Below, piece after piece: positions 1 through 6,413 of a stretch of 7,235 nt of DNA (positions are counted from its first letter, which is position 1; every line of letters starts with the position of its first letter). The notes under the pieces are model-generated. The model was given only the letters and a program-made list of their open reading frames with translations, ran no database searches and was not told the DNA's origin. Source of the DNA: DTU080 sp050945315 (GTDB taxonomy: Bacteria > Bacillota > Limnochordia > DTU080); the NCBI GenBank assembly GCA_050945315.1, contig JBMNSS010000140.1, forward strand, positions 1 through 7,235, given 5' to 3'. A program made the translations under genes and the position numbers.

Positions 1-698
1 AAAAAGAGGGTGGTCTCCAAAGCGATGGTCGGCTCAAACTCCCTGACGTGCAATCGCCCGCTGCGAGCACTCGCTTTCCAATGCATGCGTTTGAGAGGAT
101 CCCCGGGTTGGTACTCACGAACTCCGGCGGTTCGCGCCGGATCTTCGAAAAAGCGCTGTCGGGCCTGTATCTCACCGATCGGCAAGCTCGACGGCAGACC
201 GATATCGGAGAGATGATGCACCTTGGGGTAGACAATAACCTCGTCACACAGATCAACGCGCCCGCGCAGCATTTCCAGTCCCCAAGGATCCCCGGCTTCG
301 ACATGAAGCGGTCCGATGGGAAACACGCCTCGAAAGCGTCCCTGGACGCGGTATGAAAATGTGACTTGTTGTCCCGGGGACAGTGCATACACCGCTTTGC
401 GGGGGGTCAGTGCGAACAGCCCGAGGGGTAGTTCGTCTGTGGTCGAGACCGAAACCAGGGGCGCCCAGCTCTTGTTGTGGGCATGTACGGATACGACGAA
501 TTCCTCGCCCCTAAAAAGATGTCCGGTGTTCAGCTCGCGCTTGACCACCAGGTTTTCAAAGCCTTTTCGTGTGATGAAGCGGGCGCCCCAGTACACGAGG
601 ACGAGAGAATACAGCATAACATAGATAACCTTGCCTGTGAAAAAAAGGGCAATAGCGGCTATCACCCACAGACATCGTCGCCAGTAGCGACGCATCAT
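1..698 (-). CDS. DUF58 family membrane-anchored protein (3' end cut by window edge)
   Basis: An open frame of 232 codons runs from ATG 698 to the left edge without a stop, so the C-terminus is missing. Residues about 10-41 are hydrophobic and can form one hairpin or two short membrane segments after a basic RRYWRR start. A beta-rich region follows (about 48-160), with RGVFPIGPLHVEAGDPWGL resembling the family's 'RG.Y.LGP..V...DPFGL' stretch. The diagnostic DUF58 signature comes next: REYQPGDP at 194-201 and HWKASAR at 206-212. Family members usually sit beside MoxR AAA+ ATPases and transglutaminase-like proteins and have no settled biochemical role; a von Willebrand A-like fold after the signature is typical but lies outside the window. 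The start is supported by a G-rich Shine-Dalgarno 7 nt upstream; a second ATG at 695 is equally possible. It begins 28 nt after the pyrE stop with no visible terminator, so read-through from the pyr operon is likely. Identification is from motif recognition. Confidence 0.9.
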   Translation of the reverse strand, partial: MMRRYWRRCLWVIAAIALFFTGKVIYVMLYSLVLVYWGARFITRKGFENLVVKRELNTGHLFRGEEFVVSVHAHNKSWAPLVSVSTTDELPLGLFALTPRKAVYALSPGQQVTFSYRVQGRFRGVFPIGPLHVEAGDPWGLEMLRGRVDLCDEVIVYPKVHHLSDIGLPSSLPIGEIQARQRFFEDPARTAGVREYQPGDPLKRMHWKASARSGRLHVREFEPTIALETTLF

Positions 699-705
699 TC
701 CACAT

Positions 706-712
706 CCCCCCC
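706..712 (-). promoter_or_regulatory. Ribosome binding site of the DUF58 gene (G7 tract)
   Basis: A run of seven G on the minus strand lies 7 nt before ATG 698. It is a plausible though imperfect Shine-Dalgarno and favours ATG 698/695 over an out-of-frame ATG at 705, which gives no DUF58 similarity. It touches the palindrome at 712-723, so a small hairpin there could affect access to it. Confidence 0.5.
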
Positions 713-723
713 ACCGGCCGGTG
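712..723. repeat. 12-bp perfect palindrome in the pyrE/DUF58 gap
   Basis: CACCGGCCGGTG reads the same on both strands and lies between the pyrE stop and the DUF58 ribosome binding site. As RNA it allows only a stem of about 4 bp, and it is followed by G's rather than a U tract, so it is not a convincing terminator. It could be a protein-binding dyad or chance in GC-rich DNA. Confidence 0.35.
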
Positions 724-726
724 CTA

Positions 727-1299
727 CTACAGGTGTCGGCTGCCACGGCTTGTGAACGGCTGCTTGGCCGCACACAAGGGGCACTCCTCAGCTGACCACG
801 CCTGTGCTTCGAGGCGCATGAGAGGTTCGGCTCTGACTCCGAAATCAGCCTTGCCGCCGCTTCGGTCAACCAAGTAGCCGACTCCTACGATATGGCCCTG
901 ACAGTCTTTGACGAGATCGAGGACTTCACGGACTGAACCGCCCGTAGTCACTACATCTTCGACAACCAGCACGCGTTCCCCTGGGGCAATGACAAAACCG
1001 CGGCGCAACGCCATACGACCTGCTTCACGCTCGGAGAAGATGGCTCTGGTGCCGAGTGCTTTACCCACACCGTGAGCTAACAGAATGCCTCCCGTTGCCG
1101 GGCCTAGGACGACTTGGACATTATCATCCGCAAAGCGGGCCGCTATCATGTCACATAGCCGTTGTGTCAAAGCAGGATGCTGGAGGGCGGCGAACTTCTC
1201 CAAATAGGTGTCGCTGTGCAGTCCTGAAGTGAGAACGAAATGGCCGGACAATAAGGCTCCCGTTTCAAGAAAGATGCTGCGGACATCGTCATTCACCAT
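727..1299 (-). CDS. pyrE: Orotate phosphoribosyltransferase (Thermus/Firmicutes type)
   Basis: Cytosolic enzyme converting orotate and PRPP to OMP, the fifth step of UMP synthesis. The protein has 190 residues, normal for the family. Visible features are an N-terminal GALLSGHFVLTSGLHSD block (14-30), LGPATGGILLAHGVG (65-79) for nucleotide binding, a mobile-loop region EREAGRMALRRGF (90-102), and the PRPP signature VLVVEDVVTTGGS (110-122). The C-terminus carries ECPLC (172-176), a Cys-x-x-Cys also seen in the Thermus-type subfamily. The loop has Arg where GKM is common, a conservative change. The frame stays open upstream to 1512, but that extension overlaps pyrD out of frame and is not PyrE-like. 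ATG 1299 fits the family N-terminus and has GGAGG 8 nt before it. It starts 37 nt after pyrD, and OMP made here is the substrate of PyrF from the same operon. Confidence 0.96.
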   Translation of the reverse strand: MVNDDVRSIFLETGALLSGHFVLTSGLHSDTYLEKFAALQHPALTQRLCDMIAARFADDNVQVVLGPATGGILLAHGVGKALGTRAIFSEREAGRMALRRGFVIAPGERVLVVEDVVTTGGSVREVLDLVKDCQGHIVGVGYLVDRSGGKADFGVRAEPLMRLEAQAWSAEECPLCAAKQPFTSRGSRHL

Positions 1300-1307
1300 G
1301 CTGATTT

Positions 1308-1312
1308 CCTCC
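1308..1312 (-). promoter_or_regulatory. Ribosome binding site that fixes the pyrE start
   Basis: GGAGG on the minus strand ends 8 nt before ATG 1299. It lies in the 37-nt pyrD-pyrE gap, selects the 190-residue product and argues against the long upstream extension of the frame. Confidence 0.85.
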
Positions 1313-1336
1313 GTGTTCTTTATGGTTGCTGAAATG

Positions 1337-2281
1337 CTATTCGCCGAGTCCCGCATGCGCGGCACCCACCAGGCGCCGGACGGGAACGCCATGCTGATCG
1401 CAGTAGGCGGCCAAGCCTTGTATGATCTCCACTGCCGCCCTTGGGTTTCGGAAAGTAGCGGTTCCCACCGCCACCGCCGTGGCCCCGGCGAGTATGAACT
1501 CAAGGGCATCACGTGTGGTCATAATCCCTCCCATGCCGATGATCGGCACGTCGACGCTCTTATGGACTTGCCAGACCATGCGTACGGCAACGGGACGGAT
1601 AGCCGGACCCGACAGTCCGCCCATCGCGTTGGCCAGGACGGGTCGGCGTTGGTCCACATCAATACTCATGCCAAGCAAGGTGTTTATCAAGCTGATGATG
1701 CTCGCCCCGGCATCCACGACTGCTTTAGCGATCGCCGTGATATCCGTTACGTTGGGTGAGAGTTTGGCAATCACGGGTAGATCGGTGCTCTCAGCGACGG
1801 CAGCTACAACGGCCGCCGCCATATGAGGGTCGGTGCCGAAGGCGATACCGCCTTCCTTGACATTGGGACAGGATATATTGACCTCCACCGCGGCCACGCC
1901 AGGAGCCTGATTCAGTCTGGCTGCCACCGCGGCGTATTCTTCGACTGTCTTTCCCACAATGTTCACGATCGTGGTCACACCTTGATCTGCGAGCCAGGGC
2001 AAATCATGCGTGATGAAATAATCCACCCCCGGGTTCTGCAGTCCGATGGCATTGAGCATGCCCGCCGGGGTTTCCGTGATCCGCGGAGGCCGATTTCCCG
2101 ACCAAGGCTCAAGGGAGACGCCTTTCACCATGACTGCTCCCAAGCTGCTTAGATCGAAGTATTCGGCATACTCCCGACCGTAACCGAAAGTACCGGAAGC
2201 CACCATGACCGGGTTTTTTAGCACAAGACTCGCCAACTCCACCTGCAAATCGCGTCGGCTGCTCTCATCCGCACATGACAT
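1337..2281 (-). CDS. pyrD: Dihydroorotate dehydrogenase catalytic subunit, class 1B (PyrDB)
   Basis: FMN-containing cytosolic subunit that oxidises dihydroorotate to orotate and passes electrons to PyrK, which reduces NAD+. The 314 residues form one TIM barrel. Visible class 1B hallmarks are ASGTFGYG (28-35), MLNAIGLQNPG (75-85), and NISCPN (135-140) with catalytic Cys138; the Cys base distinguishes class 1B (and 1A) from the Ser of class 2. Further hallmarks are AKLSPNV (172-178), INTLLGM (199-205), GGLSGPAI (221-228) and the phosphate-binding IGMGG and AVGTA region (248-275). All active-site blocks look intact. The start ATG 2281 lies inside pyrK, giving a 17-nt overlap and probable translational coupling, as expected for two subunits of one heterotetramer. 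GGAGGT lies 9 nt upstream, within pyrK codons. Confidence 0.97.
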   Translation of the reverse strand: MSCADESSRRDLQVELASLVLKNPVMVASGTFGYGREYAEYFDLSSLGAVMVKGVSLEPWSGNRPPRITETPAGMLNAIGLQNPGVDYFITHDLPWLADQGVTTIVNIVGKTVEEYAAVAARLNQAPGVAAVEVNISCPNVKEGGIAFGTDPHMAAAVVAAVAESTDLPVIAKLSPNVTDITAIAKAVVDAGASIISLINTLLGMSIDVDQRRPVLANAMGGLSGPAIRPVAVRMVWQVHKSVDVPIIGMGGIMTTRDALEFILAGATAVAVGTATFRNPRAAVEIIQGLAAYCDQHGVPVRRLVGAAHAGLGE

Positions 2282-3089
2282 CGAATGCTACCTCCAGACC
2301 GTTAAAGACGGGGCCTTCCTTGCAGACACGCTGCCAGATCCATGGTCCGCCGCCTGAGGGGCGAATCGGGCAGACGCACGACAGACAGGCACCCACACCA
2401 CAGGCCATGCGTTCTTCGAGCGAGACCTGACAGTTGAGGCCGCGTTGCTTACACCAATCAACCACACAATTCATCATGGGAAGAGGGCCGCATGTATAGA
2501 CCGGCCCGGACCCCGACCAGGACGTCAAAAGATCGATGACCTGTCCGCATTCACCCCATGAGCCGTCATCGGTGGTCACTTCGGTGACCAGGTCCAGTCG
2601 CTCAAACTCCTCGACACAGATGACTTGATCACGAGTCGAAAAACCCAACAGGACATGGGGTTGCCATCCCTGGTTTCTCAGTCTTTGGGCCAGGAAAACA
2701 AGAGGGGCAACCCCTAATCCGCCTCCGACGATCAAAGGCTGCTCATGCGGTTGAGGCAGTACAAATCCGGTGCCCAAGGGACCTAAGACGTCGATGTCGG
2801 CGCCTGTCTGCAGTGAAGCCAGCCTTTCAGTGCCGGCTCCCTTCACTCGGAAGACCACTGACCAGCTCCCCTTGGCGGTTTTGCCATCACCGCACTGACG
2901 GGGCTCCGTGACCGAAGAGATGCTCATGGGCCGGCGCAACAACGGATCGAGCGCGTCCGTCGTTGAAAGGTGCACGAATTGACCAGGCTGCGCCTCCGAC
3001 ATGCCCTCATGTCCTTCAAAGACCAGCTCGTGGATTCCTGGAGCTATGGACCTGTTGTGACGGATTGTTGTCTTGAAAGAACTCTTCAT
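2265..3089 (-). CDS. pyrK: Dihydroorotate dehydrogenase electron transfer subunit (FAD, 2Fe-2S)
   Basis: Partner of PyrD in the NAD+-dependent class 1B enzyme, moving electrons from FMN through a 2Fe-2S cluster and FAD to NAD+. It has 274 residues, within the family's usual 250-280. Domain order is a ferredoxin-reductase-like FAD domain with RRPMSIS (52-58) and GAGTERL (85-91), an NAD domain with GGGLGVAPL (122-130) and TCGP (199-202), and a C-terminal cluster domain. Cluster ligands Cys230, Cys235, Cys238 and Cys256 are all present in ACGVGACLSC and RVCKEGP; Cys240 is extra. A short polar insert (about 62-74) follows the FAD motif. The start ATG 3089 fits the family N-terminus; the G5AGG ribosome binding site is only 3 nt away, which is short. 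It begins 10 nt after carA, exactly where carB often sits in other operons, with no trace of carB. Confidence 0.96.
   Translation of the reverse strand: MKSSFKTTIRHNRSIAPGIHELVFEGHEGMSEAQPGQFVHLSTTDALDPLLRRPMSISSVTEPRQCGDGKTAKGSWSVVFRVKGAGTERLASLQTGADIDVLGPLGTGFVLPQPHEQPLIVGGGLGVAPLVFLAQRLRNQGWQPHVLLGFSTRDQVICVEEFERLDLVTEVTTDDGSWGECGQVIDLLTSWSGSGPVYTCGPLPMMNCVVDWCKQRGLNCQVSLEERMACGVGACLSCVCPIRPSGGGPWIWQRVCKEGPVFNGLEVAFDVMCG
2290..2295 (-). promoter_or_regulatory. pyrD ribosome binding site embedded in pyrK
   Basis: GGAGGT within pyrK codons (Leu-Glu-Val near the C-terminus) lies 9 nt before the pyrD ATG at 2281. It supports coupled translation of the two DHOD subunits. Confidence 0.8.
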
Positions 3090-3099
3090 ATGCCTCCCC

Positions 3100-4179
3100 C
3101 TACGCTGACTTCCGCAGTTCGTTCAAGAAGCGATCGATGACACATGATCCCAATTGCGAGTCCGGTGAGGTCAAAGGATCATACTGTACTGAAGAGACGT
3201 TTAGATACCTGTGGCGCAGACCCTCTATGGTTTGATCATGAAGACTGGTGTGCGTCACGATGAGCTCACCGGGAAGACTGCGGGAGTCAACGACAAAGCC
3301 ATGGTTTTGGGACGTGATCAAAACGCGCCGCCGTTCATGATCCATGACGGGGTGGTTGGATCCGCGGTGGCCGTGTTTGAGCCTGTGGGCATCGGCACCA
3401 AGAGCCAGGGCCAACACTTGGTGTCCCAGCCCTATTCCAAAAACAGGCACTGACCCAATGAGACGAGCTACGGCTTCAATAACATACCGGTAGACCTTAG
3501 GATTTCCCGGACCGGAGGTGATCATGATCGCATCGGGATGGAGAGCCAAGACGGTCTCAGCCGGAGTGGATGCCGGGACTACGGTAATGTGAAAACCCTG
3601 AGCCTTGAGATAGCTCAGCAATCGTCGTTTGGCGCCAAGATCGATGATGACAATGCGTTTTCCGCTGCCGCCCGCTTCGACCAGCGGCTGCCTGGCGGTC
3701 ACCTCACTGACGAGATCCTGGCTTGATCTATCGGGAGCGGCGATGATGCGCTTCAGGAGTCCGTCCGGATCCACATCACCGGTAGCGATCGCCCCTTTCA
3801 TTGTGCCCTCGTCGCGGAGCGTACGCGTGAGTGCTCTGGTATCTATACCGGATATGCCGACCAGACCGTATTTTTGCAGAAAATCAGTGAGCATCGCTCC
3901 CGACTGCCAGTGACTTGGGGTAAGAGAGACTTCGCTGACCACCAAACCGCGCGGAAACGGACGGTCGTCGAGTATGGCCGTGTTGATTCCGTAGTTGCCG
4001 ATCAGTGGATAAGTCAGCGTCAGAATGTCTCCGTAAGAGGAAGGATCCATTAGGATATCTTCGTACCCCGTCATACTTGTGTTGAAGACGACCTCACCGT
4101 GGACTTCACCGGGAATTCCGAGAGACTCCCCCTCCCAGATGGTCCCGTTTTCCAGCATCAGAATCGAGCGCAAACCCAT
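3100..4179 (-). CDS. carA: Carbamoyl phosphate synthase small subunit homologue lacking the glutaminase triad
   Basis: Homologue of the subunit that hydrolyses glutamine and channels ammonia to CarB. The length of 359 residues is normal. The N-terminal CPSase domain is well kept: GEVVFNTSMTGY (28-39), LTLTYPLIGNYG (53-64), GIDTRALTR (111-119). The C-terminal class I amidotransferase domain aligns without gaps, but the catalytic residues are gone. The nucleophile motif reads FGIGLGHQ with Gly250 for Cys, and the His/Glu motif reads QYDPLTSP with Asp334 for His and Leu336 for Glu. The oxyanion-loop block SNGPGDP appears as TSGPGNP (221-227). HGHRGSNHPV and QNHGF are retained. Family knowledge says loss of Cys alone abolishes glutaminase activity, so this is probably an ammonia-dependent, structural or regulatory subunit (inference). 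ATG 4179 is given as start, but the ribosome binding site favours TTG 4173. It follows pyrF by 18 nt; no carB is in the window. Confidence 0.9.
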   Translation of the reverse strand: MGLRSILMLENGTIWEGESLGIPGEVHGEVVFNTSMTGYEDILMDPSSYGDILTLTYPLIGNYGINTAILDDRPFPRGLVVSEVSLTPSHWQSGAMLTDFLQKYGLVGISGIDTRALTRTLRDEGTMKGAIATGDVDPDGLLKRIIAAPDRSSQDLVSEVTARQPLVEAGGSGKRIVIIDLGAKRRLLSYLKAQGFHITVVPASTPAETVLALHPDAIMITSGPGNPKVYRYVIEAVARLIGSVPVFGIGLGHQVLALALGADAHRLKHGHRGSNHPVMDHERRRVLITSQNHGFVVDSRSLPGELIVTHTSLHDQTIEGLRHRYLNVSSVQYDPLTSPDSQLGSCVIDRFLNELRKSA

Positions 4180-4180
4180 C

Positions 4181-4186
4181 CCTCCC
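4181..4186 (-). promoter_or_regulatory. carA ribosome binding site; suggests a TTG start at 4173
   Basis: GGGAGG on the minus strand lies only 1 nt before ATG 4179, too close for normal initiation, but 7 nt before the in-frame TTG at 4173. The protein from TTG (LRSILMLENG) still matches the family N-terminus. The choice changes only two residues. Confidence 0.55.
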
Positions 4187-4197
4187 GAGAATTTGGA

Positions 4198-5130
4198 CTA
4201 AGCTCGTCTCAAGGCTTCGTTAATGGATTGCTTGACCCTCAAGGCGGCCCGGTTCGCGGCCGTCGCAAAGGCGCGAGGATCATCCGAGTCTTTGTAGGCG
4301 AAGAGGATGCCTCGGCTGGAGTTCACCACTGCGCCCATACCGCGTTTGTCAAAGGCTTTGACGACATCATCGGCGCTCGCACCTTGAGCACCCAATCCGG
4401 GCAGTAAGAAGATGGCGTGAGGCATGATCTCGCGCAGAATCCGGATCGCCTCCGGTTGAGTGGCTCCGACCACTGCTCCCAGGGCGCTGTACTCTGAGCT
4501 TCCGCGGCATGACGCTCCCCACTCTTCCACCAAGCGGCCGATATGCACATACAAAGGAGTGCCGTCCACAATCAGTTCCTGGATCTGACAGGCGCTGGGA
4601 TTTGAGGTGCGCACCAGGGCAAAGACTCCCTTGCCCCGCTCCCATCTTTGCAGAAACGGGGTGACGCCGTCGGTACCGAAGTAGGGGTTGACGGTTATGC
4701 CGTCTGCTTCTCCCGGTCGACGTTCCGCATTCGCTGAACAGGGGCCCAAGAAGGCTTCGGCATATCCTTCGGCGGAAGAACCGATGTCGTTACGTTTGGC
4801 ATCTGCAATGACCAATAGACCGTGTTCTAAGGCGGTTTGTACCGTGGCTTCATAGACTTGCCATCCGGTCGTTCCCCATTGCTCGTACAAAGCGAGTTGC
4901 GGTTTTACCGCCACGGCGTGCTCGGCGACTGCGGCGATAATCTCTTGGTTGAACCTCAGTGCGGCACGCGCCATGTATGTTCGGGGGTTGCTGTCATCGG
5001 CTTGGCGGGCGTCTTCTACCAAGTGCCGGGGTAACATAGCCGCATGGGGATCCAGACCGACCACCAAACGACTGTTCTTGTCAGCGCAGGCCTCCAGCAG
5101 ACGATCCGCAAAGTGGCGACTTGTGCTCAT
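4198..5130 (-). CDS. pyrF: Orotidine 5'-phosphate decarboxylase, class 2
   Basis: Final step of UMP synthesis, decarboxylating OMP in the cytosol. At 310 residues it belongs to the longer class 2 OMPDC group rather than the roughly 240-residue Bacillus/E. coli group. Visible blocks are RLVVGLDPH (21-29), AVKPQLALYEQWG (74-86) with Lys76, the catalytic Lys-Asp motif ADAKRNDIG (109-117), DGITVNPYFGTDGVTPFL (143-160), LVRTSNPSA (172-180), FLLPGLGAQGA (241-251) and the phosphate-binding VNSSRGI (269-275). Nothing catalytic appears to be missing. The frame is open upstream to 5193 inside pyrC, but ATG 5130 is chosen because GGAGG lies 7 nt before it and ATG overlaps the pyrC TGA as ATGA (4-nt overlap), a sign of translational coupling. 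Its place between pyrC and carA differs from the Bacillus order, where pyrF sits between pyrD and pyrE. Confidence 0.96.
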   Translation of the reverse strand: MSTSRHFADRLLEACADKNSRLVVGLDPHAAMLPRHLVEDARQADDSNPRTYMARAALRFNQEIIAAVAEHAVAVKPQLALYEQWGTTGWQVYEATVQTALEHGLLVIADAKRNDIGSSAEGYAEAFLGPCSANAERRPGEADGITVNPYFGTDGVTPFLQRWERGKGVFALVRTSNPSACQIQELIVDGTPLYVHIGRLVEEWGASCRGSSEYSALGAVVGATQPEAIRILREIMPHAIFLLPGLGAQGASADDVVKAFDKRGMGAVVNSSRGILFAYKDSDDPRAFATAANRAALRVKQSINEALRRA

Positions 5131-6413
5131 CGGACATCCTCCCATACTGATTTGCCGTTCACAAAGGTGGCCACGGGCCAACCTCGCAGGCACTGACCAA
5201 GCAGGGGTGTATTCTTGCCTTTCGAGATCAAATCCATCTTTGAGACCATCCGCTCCTTTTCGGGATCGATCAGCGTGAAGTCAGCCGGGGACCCGAGACG
5301 AAGAGTGCCGGCACCATCGGTCAATCCCAACAGTTCCGCCGGTCGCGTGCTGAGCACTTCCACCAGTCGTGTGAGACTGAGCCGCCCGGTAGATACCAAC
5401 CTCGTATAAAGCAGCGGAAGGGTGATCTCCAAAGCTGTCGCCCCCCACGGAGCCTGGGTGAACTCCACATCGCTTTCTTCGGCTGTCCATGGGGTGTGAT
5501 CGGTAGAGACGCAGTCGATAGTCCCTTGGGCCAAACCGTCTACAAGGGCATCAACGTGGTCGGCTGATCTCAAGGGCGGTTGAAGCTTGCAGGCTGTGTT
5601 GAAATCGGCCAAGGCCTCGTCACTCAGTACCAGATGATAGGGGGAAACATCACAACTGACCTGAGCTCCGGCAGCTTTCGCCTGGGCCACAAAACGCACC
5701 GAATTGGCTGTGCTGATGCAAAAGAAATGCACCGGACAATCCGTATCGGCTGCGAGCAACAGATCGCGTGCCAAGGCTGCCTCTTCAGCCACCGCCGGTA
5801 TGCCTCGCAAGCCGTACAGCGTGGAGGCAACGCCTTCATGCATCAATCCATCCATAGCCAATGATGCATCGTGTGGCTGCACACCAATGAGAGGCACCAT
5901 GCCTTTGACATATTGAAGCGTGCGTCGAAACAGGGCGGCATTGGCGATGGAGTCATCGGGTTGAACAAAAGCCTGAGCACCGGCTTCAACCATGGCGGCG
6001 AACTCCGGCATAGCCTCTCCTTGCAGGCCGACGCTGAGGGCGCCGCTGACCAAAACACGGACATGACCCTTTCTGGCTCCGTAATCCAGCGCTTGGGCCA
6101 CTGCAGGTGCATTATCGAGGGGAGGACGAGTATCAGGCATCATGAGGATCGTCGTGTATCCGCCGCGGGCAGCCGCTCGCGATCCACTCTCCACGGTTTC
6201 GCGCTCTTCGGCCCCCGGTTCGCACAGATGAGTATGTAGATCGACCAGCCCGGGCAAGAGCAACAGACCCTCTGCCTCCAGTAGGCGGGCATCCGGATCC
6301 TCGATGTCCGTTCCAATCTGCGCTATTCGCCCGTCAGTTACCAGCAAATCCAGCTTCCCATCGAGGTCATCCGCCGGACTCACCACACGAGCGCCCTTAA
6401 CCAGCCAATTCAT
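5127..6413 (-). CDS. pyrC: Dihydroorotase-like protein, probable pseudo-dihydroorotase (PyrC' type)
   Basis: Class I dihydroorotase homologue of 428 residues, normal in length, with conserved framework PGLVDLHTHL (54-63), AARGGYTT (81-88), CKLQPPLRS (275-283), GTIDCVSTDH (297-306) and LSKGKNTP-like SKGKNTP (397-403). Against Bacillus DHOase, HxH (His60, His62) and Asp305 remain. The bridging-Asp block FTDDG reads FVQPDD, the AHCED ligand His is Gln179, and the later His ligand is Cys232. The substrate or catalytic residues are changed: Arg to Cys64, Asn to Asp94, Asn to Gln278, His to Trp309. This pattern predicts no dihydroorotase activity. Its overlap with pyrB by 17 nt resembles the pyrB-pyrC' pair of Pseudomonas, whose inactive PyrC' is needed to assemble ATCase. 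A rewired metal site using His181, Asp153/154 or Cys232 is an alternative. The start is ATG 6413, not GTG 6422. Confidence 0.93.
   Translation of the reverse strand: MNWLVKGARVVSPADDLDGKLDLLVTDGRIAQIGTDIEDPDARLLEAEGLLLLPGLVDLHTHLCEPGAEERETVESGSRAAARGGYTTILMMPDTRPPLDNAPAVAQALDYGARKGHVRVLVSGALSVGLQGEAMPEFAAMVEAGAQAFVQPDDSIANAALFRRTLQYVKGMVPLIGVQPHDASLAMDGLMHEGVASTLYGLRGIPAVAEEAALARDLLLAADTDCPVHFFCISTANSVRFVAQAKAAGAQVSCDVSPYHLVLSDEALADFNTACKLQPPLRSADHVDALVDGLAQGTIDCVSTDHTPWTAEESDVEFTQAPWGATALEITLPLLYTRLVSTGRLSLTRLVEVLSTRPAELLGLTDGAGTLRLGSPADFTLIDPEKERMVSKMDLISKGKNTPLLGQCLRGWPVATFVNGKSVWEDVR
5138..5143 (-). promoter_or_regulatory. Ribosome binding site that fixes the pyrF start
   Basis: GGGAGG within the last codons of pyrC lies 7 nt before ATG 5130. 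It supports the 310-residue PyrF over the longer frame beginning at 5193. Confidence 0.85.

Noticed and set aside
95..110. GGATCCCCGGG stretch resembling a cloning-vector polylinker (BamHI/SmaI)
   Set aside because: It encodes the conserved Pro-Gly-Asp-Pro of the DUF58 signature in an uninterrupted frame; similar GGATCCCCGG at about 287-296 encodes another conserved Gly-Asp-Pro. Vector similarity does not extend further.
634..646. A7 run in the DUF58 gene as a frameshift or slippage site
   Set aside because: The DUF58 frame is continuous through it and reads a sensible hydrophobic segment; no second frame continues the similarity.
699..726. Rho-independent terminator after pyrE
   Set aside because: The GC palindrome permits only a tiny stem and is followed on the transcript by G's, not U's.
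1300..1512. N-terminal extension of PyrE to 1512
   Set aside because: It overlaps pyrD in another frame, lacks PyrE-like sequence, and a GGAGG site marks ATG 1299.
1208..1826. Plus-strand open frames across pyrE/pyrD
   Set aside because: They are antisense to well-conserved genes, have no family resemblance and no convincing ribosome binding sites; open antisense frames are common in GC-rich DNA.
3100..4179. CarA as a decaying pseudogene
   Set aside because: The frame is full length, with a ribosome binding site and gap-free conservation of the non-catalytic blocks, so loss of function by random decay is not supported.
5131..5193. N-terminal extension of PyrF to 5193
   Set aside because: It lies inside pyrC, and ATG 5130 has a well-spaced GGAGG and an ATGA overlap with the pyrC stop.
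5871..6239. Plus-strand open frame of 122 codons across pyrC
   Set aside because: Antisense shadow of the dihydroorotase-like gene with no recognisable product.
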